Notes: generated from the letters alone by a model not told the origin. 64,000 bases of DNA from Musa acuminata AAA Group (GCF_036884655.1 NC_088330.1:32903001-32967000), one strand, 5' to 3'; counted from the first letter of the stretch, positions 11,526 through 29,427 are shown. A program made the numbers and translations.

Positions 11526-13043
11526 TGTTAGGATCGGAGCGGTACTAAGAGGGGGGGGGTGAATTAGTGCAGCGGATTAAAACTTCGATTTTGATAAATC
11601 TTTCGTACGATGAAAAGTAATATCAATGGAAACCAATTTTAGAAGCTTGATAACTTAGAAACGTATGGAAGCGTAGTAACTAAGTAGAGAAGTTTGCAGT
11701 ATGTAAATGGCAAGAGTAGGATGCAAACCAGATAACACAGCAGTTTTTAAAGTGGTTCGGTCAAAATGACCTACATCCACTTGCGAAGCCTTCTTCGAAG
11801 AGGCTTCCAACTTCCACTAGCAAATTTCTTGTAGGGGGAGGACTAATACCCCTCTTACAACCTTTACAAGTGGTTCATACTTTTACAATACTTTTTAACA
11901 AGATGGGAGGAGGTGAACACTTAAGCAATATGAAAAACAAGGCTTGCAAAGACTATTCTAAGGCTCTTAACTCAAACTATTGCTTTTCAAAAGGTTGTGA
12001 TCTCAGCTGAGATTTGAGGGGTATTTATAGGCCTCAAGATGATTCAAATTTGGGCTCCAAAATTTGAATTCTCTTTGGTTCCCGATGCTGGCGGTGCCAC
12101 CGCCTAGCTCTCGGGTGCTAGGCGGTGCCACCGCCTATACTATTTCAGCTCACTGGTTGGGCTCCAAAATTGTCCCAAACCAGTCCGAACTAGAGCCCAA
12201 TTGGCCCATACTTGGTTTATAGGATTAACACCTAATCCTAACCCTAAGTAATGTGCTAACTACGAATTTAAAGACATTTTCTAAGCTATTACAAAGTCCG
12301 TAAGTCAAGACTTCTTCCAGCGAGCTTCCGGCGAACTTCTGACGGTTTTCCGATAAACTCTCGGAAACCATTCTGCGGACTCCCGGCAAGCTCCTAGACT
12401 TCACGATTTGATCTTGACGAGTTCCAACGAGCTTCTTCGGCAAGCTCCGATCTTTCTCGGCGAGCTCCGCGAACTTCCAACGAACCTTCTAGCGAGCTTC
12501 CGAAAAATCCTTCGGCAAGCTCCCTACTCATTCTCGGCTAGTTCCGGCAGCATTCCCGACGAACCTTCGGACTTCCGTCGAACTCTCGAACTCGCAATGA
12601 ATCCTTCGTGCTTGACTCCGACACTTTGTTTTGCTTTATGTCTTCGTCGTTATCATAGTTAATCCTATACACACAAGCTAAAACTCTACTCCGATCTAGA
12701 TAATTATTACAATGCGAATTGACATTTTGTTGCCCGGCACGTCATTGGTTAGCGTTTCGTTCGATTCTTCTGTGCATCGTCCTTTCTTGCGGCTTGTTGC
12801 CCAATCGGTGGTTGACCTCCGCAACCCCGATATCCTTGGCGCAATTCCGCTCTCCTTGGCCCGATGCCCGACGTCCGAAGCGTTCTGCCATCCAATATCC
12901 TGACGTGATCTCCTCTGGCGCAACGTCAATTCCTCCTGCGTCAATTGTCTCATCCTGATCGAAGCATCCTGCGTTACTCAAAACACAGATTAAATCATAA
13001 ACACATATCAAGTGGTTTCATCATCAAAATACGAGATATAACA
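11526..13043 (+). mobile_element. Solo LTR (copy 1), probably a long-LTR Ty1-copia element
   Basis: The 1518-bp element begins TGTTAGGATC and ends GATATAACA, so the ends form the inverted TGTTA…TAACA of an LTR. It is flanked on both sides by AATAT (11521-11525 and 13044-13048), a perfect 5-bp target-site duplication. There is no second LTR or internal polyprotein, so it is a solo LTR left by recombination. It contains a G8 tract near the 5' end, a TATTTATA box at about 12023, and two 15-bp hairpins. Copy 2 at 61612-63123 is similar over its full length. The Ty1-copia assignment rests only on termini and LTR length. Confidence 0.85.
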
Positions 13044-14284
13044 AATATGAGGTAACATAATGTATCAATTGAAGGAATATGAATTATTATATTATAGATG
13101 ATGGTTATGTGTTCCATAAGGTTTGGAGTTCATCTGTTTACTTAGCTCCAATGGTTCATGCCAACACCCAAGTTCTAGTAATAAAACAGGATTTGTTGGA
13201 GATAGATCTGAAAAACAAAAAAATTATGGCTCAAGAAATCAGTCATATCTATTATAAGTCAACATATTGACAATAATCTGAAAATTGATCTTGTCATGTC
13301 GATCTACCGAGGCAATGCATGCTAGATTTTGTTTCCTAGTGGATAATCTAAAGCAAACTAAGGTAAGAGGCAATGATCAATAGTTGTCAATAATTTGATT
13401 TGATCTAACGTTACAATGATCATGTATATGTAGAACTCATAGATCGATTTTGAGTGACGGTGCCAAAATTATATCTTATGCATGTTAGAGCAATAACCAA
13501 TGTTTATTATAATTTCATATGAAAGATCAACGAATGTTTATTATAATTTCATATGAAAGATCAAGGCTAATTACATATTACGTTATGTAATTAATTATCG
13601 TTAATATCTCAACCCCTATATTTTCAAAAGTTATATTAAGATTCATACGTTTACGAAAATAAAATATTTAACTATGTTGCTCTAATAAAACTTTTTATTT
13701 TTAATCCTGTAAAAAAACTTTTTTAATTCTGTATAAGGATCTTTATGTTTTAAGTATAAAAATCTAATGTGACTCTTGAAAGTATAAAAATTAAAATACT
13801 AAAAGTAACTAATTATAAGAATTAATCTGTAATTAAAAATTAAAATGTCATACAAAAGCATAAACCCTGTGTATGCTAGAAACTAATGCAAATCTTCTCA
13901 TTGAGAATGTATTATCATCAACTTGTAAGCAAATAAAATAATATAACTGATCAAATAATACATGAGTAGTTTCCACAACATACTACTGATCTAAAAGGTC
14001 ATCAAAGCTCAAGCACTGTTAAATGTTAATAACTCTCTGGTTGAGCATTTTCGACTATCCCCTAAAGGTCAGCCTGTAAAGCATAAAGCAATGAGGGCTC
14101 CTTCATTATTCCCACTAATTCATCAACCAATTTTACATCCATTTAACAAAAATGAACAAAAACTATATATTTTGCACAATACAACACATCTTAGTCTGAT
14201 GACGTTACTGCCTTGAAGTTGCTTTCTCCAAAAATGTCACAATTGATTTCCATCAATCAAATTGCAGCATGTAGCAGAAGCTTG
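13044..14284. other. AT-rich intergenic DNA downstream of the SRPK gene
   Basis: Contains a 34-bp tandem duplication at 13499-13566. The remainder is AT-rich and should include the SRPK 3' UTR just below 14285. No gene was recognised. Confidence 0.4.
13499..13566. repeat. 34-bp tandem duplication
   Basis: Two adjacent 34-bp units beginning AATGTTTATTATAATTTC differ at one position. Confidence 0.9.
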
Positions 14285-19172
<4,888 letters not shown>

Positions 19173-20438
19173 TTAAGACTGCACAGAGTTGAAGATGGAC
19201 ATGAGAGAGGACCAGGTGCCGGAGATGGCTAGCCCCATGCCGACGACGACGATGGCGATGTCGGCCGTGGCCTCGGCCCAGCCCAGCTCACCGCTGAACA
19301 CCTTGAGGTGGAACGCAGCCGGCAGCACGAACCCGAGGACGACGCACACACTGCTCCCGACCAACGAGAGGAAGTCGGCGAAGTTGGGCACCAGAGTCGC
19401 CGCCAGGCTCACCGCCAGCACCAACGCCCACCGCAGCCACCAGCAGTACCTCTTGCCGCACAGCCACCGCTCCGCGACCTCGAACACCGGGTTCATCATC
19501 ACCGGGAACGTGAAGAAGAGGTTGATGCAAAGGCCGAGCTGGATGAGCAGCGTGAGCACGCCGGCTCCGAGGTTGGTGGTGATGATGTCCCTGGTGTCGT
19601 CGCCGAAGGCGGCGTAACCGAGCACGCCGAAGAGGCCGTAGAGGAGGGCGATGAAGGCCATGGACAGGCCGAGGGTGCGCCCGAACTTGGACTTGTCGGC
19701 AGCCTCGGCCTCGAGGGGGAGGACCATGCCGATGCCCTCGAAGGCGTAGACCGCGACGCCGGCGCCGTAGAGGAGGACGGACGGACCGGCGAATGCGTGG
19801 ATGGGCGGCGGGCGGGAGACCATGATGGAGACGTCCTCAGCGATGACGACGCCCATGGCGCCGAGGTCGACCACGTCGGCGAAGATGCTGAGCGGGGCGA
19901 GGAGGGTGAGGCTCCGGATGGAGTTGAGGCCCAGCTGGAAGGGCAGCATGGCCAGCACGTAGAGGGCTTTGGAGGAGAGGAAGGGGAGGGAGAGAGGGAG
20001 GAGGTGGGTGAGGGAGCTGGAGATGAAGATGAGGTAACCGACGCAGAACCCGGCCTGGCTAAGCACGATCATGGCATCGACGGCCAGGCGGCCGAGGGAG
20101 CCGGATACGGCGAGGCCGAGGTCGCCGAAGGAGGCGATCTTGGCAGATCCGTCAAGGTCGAGGCGGCGGCGGGTGCGGACGATGAGCATCATGCAGTGGA
20201 AGGTGAGGGCGGCGACGGCGAGGAGGAGGAGGGCACCGGCGGCCCACCCGGTGCGCCGGAACGCGTACGGGAGGCCCAGAACACCGGAGCCCACGATCGC
20301 GATGAACACGTTCGCGAACGTCTTGGGCTGCGACGACAGCCGGCCCCGGAGGTCGCCGCCGCCCACCGACGGAAGCAGCGGCGCCGCCGACGCGTCCAGG
20401 CCGTGGCTGGAGGAGCACGCCTCGTTCCCAAACACCAT
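19173..20438 (-). CDS. AVT3-type vacuolar amino-acid transporter (AAAP family)
   Basis: A single GC-rich exon encodes 421 residues from the ATG at 20438. An in-frame ATG seven codons upstream (20459) exists, but MVFGNEACSSSHG matches the usual AVT3 N-terminus, so the internal one was chosen. The segment KTFANVFIAIVGSGVLGLPYAFRRTGW is the conserved first transmembrane helix with the family GSGVLGLPYAF signature. About ten further hydrophobic helices follow, for example CMMLIVRTRRRLD after helix 2 and YAFEGIGMVLPLEA mid-protein. Arabidopsis AVT3 proteins export neutral amino acids from the vacuole; substrate and location here are inferred by family. The length is typical and the frame is intact. 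High GC produces long shadow ORFs on the opposite strand, which I do not consider real. Confidence 0.93.
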   Translation of the reverse strand: MVFGNEACSSSHGLDASAAPLLPSVGGGDLRGRLSSQPKTFANVFIAIVGSGVLGLPYAFRRTGWAAGALLLLAVAALTFHCMMLIVRTRRRLDLDGSAKIASFGDLGLAVSGSLGRLAVDAMIVLSQAGFCVGYLIFISSSLTHLLPLSLPFLSSKALYVLAMLPFQLGLNSIRSLTLLAPLSIFADVVDLGAMGVVIAEDVSIMVSRPPPIHAFAGPSVLLYGAGVAVYAFEGIGMVLPLEAEAADKSKFGRTLGLSMAFIALLYGLFGVLGYAAFGDDTRDIITTNLGAGVLTLLIQLGLCINLFFTFPVMMNPVFEVAERWLCGKRYCWWLRWALVLAVSLAATLVPNFADFLSLVGSSVCVVLGFVLPAAFHLKVFSGELGWAEATADIAIVVVGMGLAISGTWSSLMSIFNSVQS

Positions 20439-20761
20439 GGAGTCGATCGAACCAAGCAATCAATGTGCTGTTCCGAGGGAGAAGCGAGGAAGAGGAGAAG
20501 AAGGAAGACGATGAGAAACGGGTGGTGACGTGACTGCTATTAAAGATGAGGGGAACCGTGAGACATAGTTGGAACGCCGAGGGAGTTCGAGAACGACTTC
20601 GCTTCTCTTGGACCGTACGATTATGGCAATATTAGCTGGACTTTGCGATTGCTTTGATTGGAGGGTTTCGATCGATGCGACGTATTTGATCTTTAAAAAC
20701 TGCGTTATAATCATTTTTAGGGTTTTGATTCAAACAGGATATTGTTTTTAAGTTTTTAATC

Positions 20762-20811
<50 letters not shown>

Positions 20812-21600
20812 TTATATTTATATTTATATAAGTTTAATATTTAAATTACATCTCACCGACAATTGGGATTTTAAATGGATAAGAATAAATTCGTATGAAA
20901 AGTTCATGATGTTGATGTTGTTATTATTATTATTATTATTATTGAGTATTCATATATTATTCGTATATTTTTTACTTTTAAAATTGATAAAAGTATCATC
21001 AACTATTTTTTCTATATTTTTTTCACATGTCTAAATATATTTAATTAAAGTAACTCATTGGATTCAATGAAATCGTTTAATTAGACTGATTTAACCATCC
21101 GAAAATTTTAGAGAGGTCCAGAATAAATAATAATCAATAAAATCAAATATTATTAATATATATTTTTTTATATTTTTATATATAATTATAAATATATAAA
21201 ATTAATTTTAAATTATAAATATAAAAATATTAAAATTATGAAAAATAATAAAAATAAAATCAACTTATTGAATATAATAATACTATTGGAATATTTATTT
21301 TAAAAAATAATAATATAATATTAAAAATAACGCAATAAATGTTAAATATTAATTAGATCTCGATGTCATTATAGTGAACCATCAAATAATAAAATACTAC
21401 TTTTATAAATATTATTTTAGATAAATAATTAAAAATAATATGTAAATAAATCTCAAAAAAATAAAAACCATTGTTTATAAATGTATTATGCAGTACTTTT
21501 CATATTAGAATTCAAATGAATTTAATACTCAAACTTTTATTATTATTTTTTATGTAATTTTAATTAGAATAAGTAAAAAATAATGTAACTAGTAAAATTA
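20439..21600. other. AVT3-like promoter and AT-rich DNA
   Basis: Contains the 5' flank of the transporter gene, an (AT)n run at 20764-20808, an (ATT)n run near 20922-20943, and then very AT-rich sequence without recognised genes. Confidence 0.5.
20764..20808. repeat. (AT)n microsatellite
   Basis: An AT dinucleotide run of about 22 units, 325 bases upstream of the AVT3-like start codon. Confidence 0.95.
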
Positions 21601-23230
21601 TCTATTTTGACGATTTAAAAATAAACAAAGGTTACTTTGGCCTTTATAAGTCATTTCCAAAGTTTTCTAAAAATTTAAGAATTTTGAAAAAAAAAAAATG
21701 TAGAACGTTAGCTATGTTATTTTAAGAGACATTAACACTATTTTTGAATAGGATCCAACAATAATGGAACCTCATTTAAAAACAACTTATGTCTCTAAAT
21801 CTTTCAACTAAAAGCTTTATAAAACCTTATATAATAATATTCAAGTGATTTTTTTTTTGAGCCAAAGTTATTGTAAATTCAATTAAACTAATAGAAAAAA
21901 TGACATTACTATTAGCTAAGGAGTGAAATAAATAATATATATTTTACATTCTTTAAAAAAGGAAAAAATAATTTATGAGTATTGTTAAAACTTCAAGATT
22001 TTTCGAAAAAAGTGAGAAGGGTTACACTATTTTTGAATGAGTCCCAAAATGGTATAATCTCATTTAAAAAATAGTGTAATCCAAGTCCCTAAAATTTTTT
22101 CCTCACCAAACTTCATAAAACCTTATGTGATAATATTCAAATGGTTTTTTAAATTTAAAATAGGTGTAAATTCACCTTAAATTGGATAAAATTAAAAAAA
22201 ACATAATTTCATGCTTTTAAGGACTGAATTAAATAAAAATATCTATTTTATATGCTTATAAATATAAAAATTAAGCATTTAGGCTTTTGTAAGTCCTTTC
22301 TAAGTTTTTTTTCTGAAAATTTAATTTTTTAAAGAAAAATGAGAAGTAAGTTATACTCTTTAATAAGATTTAAAAACAATATAATCCAATCAAAAATTAA
22401 TGTATCTAAATTTTTTTTCCTTAAAGTTTAAGAGACCTTATCATATTCAAATGATTTTTAGCCCAATGTAGCTATCTATTTACCTTGAATTAGTTAAAAT
22501 TAAAAATAACAAAAAATTATGTTTTTAAAGGATGAAATAAAGAACAAAAAACCTATTTTATAGAACTAAAAATTTTAAAAATGGTAATTTAGGTATGTGT
22601 AAATCATTTCCAAGGTTTTTTATAATTTAGAAATTTTTGAAAAATGGGATATGAGTTATACAATTTTCGAATTAGAATCATAAAAACAATGTAAATAAAG
22701 TTTTTTAATTATTTTCCTTAAAACAGTGAAAAAAATATTTTATTAAAAAATATATAACTCCATTTAAAAATAGTACAACTCAAGTTTTTAAATTATTTTC
22801 CTCAAAAGTTCAAAAATCATTCAATTGACTTTTAGCTCAAACTGGTTGTAAATTTTATCTCAAATTGGCGAAACTATGAAACTATAAATAAAATTTACCT
22901 ATTTATATGGTTAAAAATAGAAAAAAAAAATGATCATTTATATCTTTCTAAGTATTTTTTTAAGTTTTAAAAAAATTAAAAAAAAAGGTTGGAGTTGAGT
23001 TGTAGTATTTTTGAATAAGGTTACGACGATATAACATATTCAAAAATAATGTAACTCAAGTGAAAAAATATATATATATTTCTCAAAACTCCAAAAGAAA
23101 ATCTTTTAAGATAAATCCAAATTTTAAGCCCACAAAAAATAACGAAAAAGACAACTCAAAGTTGTCTACGGCCAGCGTTTTGTGTTTCTTCCGTGCCAGT
23201 CTCAAACACTGTGTTGGAAAATATAATCGG
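21600..23230. repeat. Degenerate AT-rich tandem repeat array, unit about 300-345 bp
   Basis: A motif series recurs in the same order about five times: a 'ggctttTgtaagtcatttccaa'-like block near 21639, 22281 and 22591; an 'actatttttgaat'-like block near 21738, 22026, 22353, 22656 and 23003; and 'tataaaaccttat…atattcaaatg' blocks between them. Spacing ranges from about 290 to 345 bp. The units are diverged and AT-rich. No open reading frame runs through them. Confidence 0.65.
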
Positions 23231-26074
23231 AGAATAATTCATATTTTCTTTTGAATATGTGAAATGGGTCTCGAAATTAAAAGAAAAAACCAATGAAATA
23301 AAATGCATAGGGCGTTTAAATAACATCTTCCATCGTGTTCGTGCATGTTACTCGTGTTTGTTGTCCTTATTCCAATCGATATCAAAGAAATCATTCCAAG
23401 CGAAGCTGATAGGAAATTGCCATTGTTTAGGTTGATCGATGCAGTCAACGTAGAATAGTCAATCAATCCTAAGAGATGGTCGGTCCAAACTCATGTGGTT
23501 CGAAGGACCAAAGAATTCTTCGGACTGAATCGTGTGATGAAGAAGAAGAAGAAGGGAGAGAAGGGCACAAACCCGTCTTCCTTCATGCTTCCTTTTTCTC
23601 CCTTAGCCATTGCCATCAGTTTGGGCACGTAGTTTTCTGTCATCATAAGCGGCTTATTCTATAATTAATATAGAATTTAAGGATCGATATGTACGGAATT
23701 GATAGAAAAATCATATCTACGATGGGAATCAGTCACTCATCATCATCGGAAAAAATTGGGGATTGCCTATATGCTGCCTCTTTTATAGATTGTTATAAAT
23801 CATCTATTATGGGAGGAGGACTTTTGTGATGGCTAAGAGTGAGTTGGGTAGTCTTGAAATCCCATAGGATAATAAAAAATCAAAAGAATATACAAATAAT
23901 AATAATAATATTATTATTATAATATCATATTTAAAATGTTTTGAAAATATTTCTCAAGATTATACGACCCTTAGATTATTATCACTCAAACACAATCACA
24001 ATCCTTTTATATATTCTGTAGCATAAACTTCAAAGAATTTATAAAAAAAAATTTATACTTTTTAGAAATCTTATAGAGTACCCTCTAGATATCATTCAGA
24101 AAATTTTTATTTGATCTGTGAGCGAATCATCATCCAATCCAAAAATTATAGTGATGTTGATTTACAAGAAAAACTAAATTTATCTTTTTTTTTCTCTCTT
24201 CAAAAAAGAGATGAGAGATTGTCTATAATTTTTCATTAATCGATTTCATATAATCAAGGAAAGAAGATCTATAATATCTCAATAATATAATATATTCTCG
24301 TCTCCTCTAATACGTATGTATTCGTATATTATATGCTTAGTTCTCATGAGATTTTGTTTATTTATAGATGAGAACTTACGGTGTAGGATAAGTACTCACG
24401 AGGGTCCATTCCATCAAGATCATTTTATAAAAAAATATCATAAATAAATTTTTTATTAATCGATATCTATAATCAAAATATAATTATGTTCATCATATAT
24501 TTTATCTAATTATATAACATCACATAATCTAGCAAAGGTGTATATATACATTGCTGAACTAGAGAATCTGAAAGACTGAGCTGAGCTGAGCTGAGATGAG
24601 ATAAAGTGGACTGTCATCCGAGGGATGGGACTTGCAGAGATGATTAAACCAAAGCAAAGCATACAGGAGTGGTCTCTCTCCCCATTTGAAGGTTAAACTA
24701 AAGGAAAGTATCTGCTGACATGGGATTTCAGCGTCACTTTACGTGGAACATTCAGCTGACATCACAACTATCTTTAACTGTTCTCTCTTCTTTTTGACGT
24801 GTGAGAGTGACCAAATACTCAAATCTCCCCTTACGAACTTGGTCTAGTAGGAACTGGTCATTTCTCAACTTGTGATCCACTTTTGCTGTAAATTGCCCAA
24901 GAAGAACCATGCATCTCAGATGCAAATTTGAGTGCATGCTTGCTTGCTCACCAGTTGCATTGTCACTCCAACATCCCTTTTGATTCATCTGAAGAACCTT
25001 CATTTATGTTTTATCAAGCTTACAACCATGAAAGTGAAACCATGCAAACCAAGACGAAGCATTTGATGTAGTCTTGGGAGCTTGAGAGTTGAGAAGCTTG
25101 ACGAGCAACCTTTGGCTTGCACACATCGTTGTCTAATGTACATCTCCCGTCACCCTTTCACGTTGCCATGGCAAGCTCGTGAACTTTTCTTGCTGCTTTT
25201 GGACGCCGGCAACCATTGCGAGGTTGGCACTCAAAGGTCCGATCCCAACATCGCCAGCAGCAGTACTGCTATTCGTTTGCTTTATCCTTCTCGCCATTCT
25301 TAAATCCTTAAAGCCATGTGAACCATTGCAGTCTTTCTGATGCGTAGAACATCCTAAGCGTACAACTCGTTAGAAGATCCATAAATTAATGTTGATCAAA
25401 AGTCATTTTGAGTCGTCAAATTCTGATCGAATCCCCTTCGTTCTGAACTTCTAAACGATACAACCTGTCGACGAAGAGATCAAAGATAAAAGGAAAAGCT
25501 TATCCACCTTAAAGAGAAGCTAAGTATCCAGATTGACTGTAAGATTGTCAAAAGCATGCTGAAACATTTGTGATGATATATAAATTAATCTTGTTGATTA
25601 TGTATGTGATTTAAATGATATCAAATTCATAATCCTCGCTCTCGATGTCTAAGTTACGGAAAATATTGTGTCATACAATTAAACTTATCCTTCAATATAA
25701 GTTATGGTGGAAACACATTTGCATGTGTATATGTATGTGTGTGTGTGAATGTGACATGAATTCGTCAAAGATGGAAAATTCCATGCACATGTCGACTGCG
25801 TACTTTACATGGAGTGCTGACTAGACATGGACGACTGGAGCCCACCGCAAATCCAACGATGACGCGACACGTGCCAGAGACAGCCTTGAGGCAGCAAAGA
25901 CAAGAAGAGAAGCTTGCGATCTTTGTAGCCATGGATGCAAAGTCCTCAAAGAAAAGAAGAGAAAAGAAAAGGAAAAGAAAAAGATGGCCAAGAGCTTCTC
26001 AACGACGACGATATCCCATCAATCCATTCCCCGAAAGATCATAAAGAAAAGGAAAACAACTCCTCAAATGGCAG

Positions 26075-26081
26075 TATAAAA
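26075..26081 (+). promoter_or_regulatory. Probable TATA box of the NAC gene
   Basis: TATAAAA, 114 bases upstream of the chosen ATG and followed by a CT-rich leader, a common arrangement in plant 5' UTRs. Confidence 0.55.
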
Positions 26082-26107
26082 CCCTGAACATGGACTGCTT
26101 CCTTTCC

Positions 26108-26110
26108 CCT

Positions 26111-26147
<37 letters not shown>
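26108..26147. repeat. CT-rich microsatellite in the NAC leader
   Basis: A (CT)n run lies between the probable TATA box and the start codon, so it is likely transcribed as 5' UTR. Confidence 0.9.
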
Positions 26148-26149
<2 letters not shown>

Positions 26150-26188
26150 CTCAAGAGAAGGCAGGTCTTGTTCTCAGATTGGCAGGAA

Positions 26189-28323
26189 ATGGCACCGGTC
26201 ACGTTGCCTCCAGGCTTCCGGTTTCATCCCACCGACGAAGAGCTCGTCGGATATTATCTCAAGAGGAAGATCAATGGGCATAATCTTGAGCTGGAAATCA
26301 TCCCCGAGGTTGATCTCTACAAGTGCGAGCCATGGGAGTTACCAGGTTCCCTTCTCTTCCCGTCTCAAACCTTGTTCTGCCATTCTGTGGATTGCTTGCA
26401 ACAGTCGTTGGCCAGTTCATGATCTTGCATGGTTGGCTATTCCTACACATACGTACCTCATGCAGCACTTTTAATTTGATTCCTTCATTACTTGCTCGAT
26501 AGATAGTTCCTCTCAATCACTGTCGATAAGTATATGGATGGATAGCTTCTTCAAGAAAAATGAGTCGATCAATCGAGTAGGGAATCGGTGAGGATCTCTT
26601 CGAAGGTAAAGAGGAACATTATTTCTCCAAAGCAAGTCCAAACTTTCATCACTTTGATCACAAAATTTTCATTCTTTTAAACCTAAAGCTGAAAGCGATC
26701 TTGAACTCTGTCCCATCACAAGAAGAATAAGATCTCCCACTCTATATATCCTCCATCCCCACCCCACCGGGGTTGTTTCCCCGATCACCTTTAACTGGAC
26801 CCTGCACACCTTGATTTAAATTTCGTTTCTTGGTGACGCACCATGCTGCAGTGCGTGAACAGTGAAGATTTACGAGAGAAAAGGACAGACAGAGTTGGAC
26901 CCAAGTCAAAAAGTGGGAAGAAAAGTTGCAGAATCCAAGAAATGATGTCCCATGGATAGGGTCCCTTTGTTGGTGGGGAATTGCCTTGGGTCTGATGAGG
27001 AATATATATCTAGGTTTCGGTGATGATGATGTCCTTAAAGTGCCTTGTATGCCAATCATGATTTGGCAATAATCTAGAATAATGGATCATGCATGGTTCC
27101 TTATGGCTTTCTCCAGAGAAGTCCTTCTTGCCGAGCAAAGACCTGGAATGGTACTTCTTCAGCCCCCGAGATCGGAAGTACCCCAACGGATCGAGGACGA
27201 ACCGAGCAACTCAATCTGGTTACTGGAAGGCCACAGGGAAGGACCGAAGAGTGAGCTCCCAAAGGCGAGCTGTGGGCATGAAGAAGACGCTCGTTTACTA
27301 CAGAGGGCGAGCGCCGCATGGCTCTCGTACGGATTGGGTCATGCACGAGTACCGCCTCGATGAGAATGAGTGTGAGACGACGGCCTCCGGCTTACAGGTA
27401 CCAAAACCCTCCATCATCACCCTCTCTCTCTCTCTCTCTCGTTTCCTGCTCATTGTTTAACGGATTCATGGATGAACGATGCAGGATTCTTATGCTCTAT
27501 GTCGCGTGTTTAAGAAGAGTGCACCAGGCCCTAAGATCTTAGAGCATTATGGTTCATCTTGTAAAGGATCAACTGAGCTTTCACCAACAGTTAATGGGAA
27601 TTGCTATCCTTTTCCACCTGAGATTTGCACTTCCAAGATGGTTCAAGGATCCTCACCTAATGTAAGTGCTTCTGCAGATGTCAAGTGGATGCAGTATCTG
27701 TCACCAGAAGCATTCACCGATGCTCCTCCGTTTCTTGATCCAGCATGCTTCCCCTACATTCCATCGAAGGTAAGCATAGTTCATCCAACGTAACTTTCAC
27801 GTATCAATATGACTTTCAGAACCCAACCAGCTGAAGTCTGTCTAAAAGAACAAGAACAAAACTAGAATCCTTTCCTTTATCAAAGTGCCATCAAATCAAC
27901 TAAAGGAGTCATCTTTTCAAAGCTCAGGTAGACATAGCCTTGGAGTGTGCAAGACTACAACACAGGCTCTCCTTGCCGCCCTTGGAAATGGATGACTTCT
28001 CACAGAACAGTCTCGCCGACTCAAACAATGCCTCGCATTTGGGTGGCCATCAAGAAAGTGCAAGTCAAGCGGACGTCGTTTTGCGAGAGATCTTATCGGT
28101 TGCCTCGGCATCTCAGGAGCGGACGATGTGCAGCTCCGACTACCCTAATGTATTTGCTGGAAGCAGCACTCACTTCGATGAATTTGCATGTCTGTTGGGA
28201 CTTGAGAGAAGAACAGAAGGCATGCCTTTTCCTGAAATAAACGACTTCGGAGAAGAGTTTAAGGAAGAGCATAAGACAGCGGAGAGTTCAACAGATGTAA
28301 GAATCAGTGAACTATCTGTATAA
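26189..28323 (+). CDS. NAC domain transcription factor, NAC45/NAC86-like
   Basis: Four exons, 26189-26345, 27117-27397, 27485-27769 and 27928-28323, join in phase to give 372 residues. The N-terminal NAC domain (about residues 6-155) is complete: [98 protein letters not shown] and ALCRVFKK. The first intron falls after subdomain B, as in most NAC genes. This domain sequence is close to the NAC45/NAC86 group, which in Arabidopsis controls enucleation of phloem sieve elements; function here is by similarity. The C-terminal 220 residues are Ser- and acid-rich, as expected for an activation region. The upstream in-frame ATG at 26090 lies in the CT-rich leader and was rejected as the start. Confidence 0.92.
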
Positions 28324-29365
28324 ATCAGGACTAGCCATACTGCTTGCCTTCTCATATATGATTTGGTTCTGTAAGCAGATAGATTTAGATGATCGACGCA
28401 GTATATTTGAAGGTTGCAGATATATTGCTTTCGAAGATTCGCTATTCTATCATTAAACCAGTCCAGGATGGGTTGCAGGAGGAGAAGCTGATCATATCTA
28501 CTAAGATGGCAACATATCGAGCCTTTGCGTTTGAGAGATTAGAAGTACATGTCGATGGTTTTAGCAGGTTTCAGGCGCACAACCTCATGAAGAACAGCAA
28601 GGCTATACCAAGTCACGTAAACGCTCCCTCTTAATCCACCCATAGAACACGCAGTGTCATGCCGCAAGTTGCTTCAGTTCTCATCTCAGGGAAGACGATC
28701 CATCAAAGATGTCAAAGACATAGAGAAGGGAAACCCTGATATTGCAACCAAGAAAAAGATGGAAGCACATCAACATCACTGTTGTTGTGCTTCAGAGACT
28801 AACCATTAACCTCCGCAAATAGCATTTCCTTGCAGGAAGATGACATTTGATCTTGTGCTTTTTTACATATGTACAGTTAATTATGGATTTGCCTCTGACA
28901 AGGCAAATTATTACACTACCACTGTAATCCAAATCCTCGTTGTTGGCATTCAAACCTAAACTCACGTAGTAGTGATTGATAAGGGAAATATCTTCGAATC
29001 AGGGGTTGACACTTGGCAGTTCAATCGGTGATACCACCTCTGTCCCCATCCCAAAATAATTTAAATAAATAAAATTATGCTTTATCCATATTCCGAACCA
29101 AAATCCAAAATATAATATTTGAGGATATTAAAAAAATTAAAATTTTATTTATATTTATAAAACTTGTTTAGTGTATAAATCATTCAACACATTACTTGAT
29201 AATTTCATAAAGTCTAACATCAACTCAAAAATCATTAATAATCTTATATAAATCCATTTCTTGATTTATTCATGTCATTCTTAGATAAGGGCATGTTAAT
29301 TTTCTCTGTATCATTCTAATTTTATCGAATGTATCCGAATTAATTATGACTCAATCAATAACTAA

Positions 29366-29427
<62 letters not shown>

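Larger units (their letters stand above)
23231..26188. other. Intergenic region upstream of the NAC gene
   Basis: AT-rich with short (AAT)n and (ATT)n runs near 23897-23925 and a GCTGA tandem run near 24575-24595. Small ORFs at 24752-25003 and 25082-25303 show no domain. The last 400 bases are the NAC promoter: an ACACGTGCC ABRE/G-box near 25867, TATAAAA at 26075-26081, and a CT tract at 26108-26147. Confidence 0.5.

Noticed and set aside
12225..13011. Several 60-90 codon ORFs inside solo LTR 1, with similar ones in LTR 2
   Set aside because: Both LTR copies show ORFs at matching places, but none resembles a known protein. They reflect the GC-rich sequence of the LTR.
19308..20528. A 406-codon ORF on the + strand opposite the AVT3-like gene
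   Set aside because: It is antisense to a clear transporter gene. It reads as low-complexity Glu/Gly/Arg/His sequence caused by high GC in the third codon positions.
24752..25303. Possible small genes between the AVT3-like and NAC genes
   Set aside because: The ORFs of 83 and 73 codons have no recognisable motif and no support beyond length.
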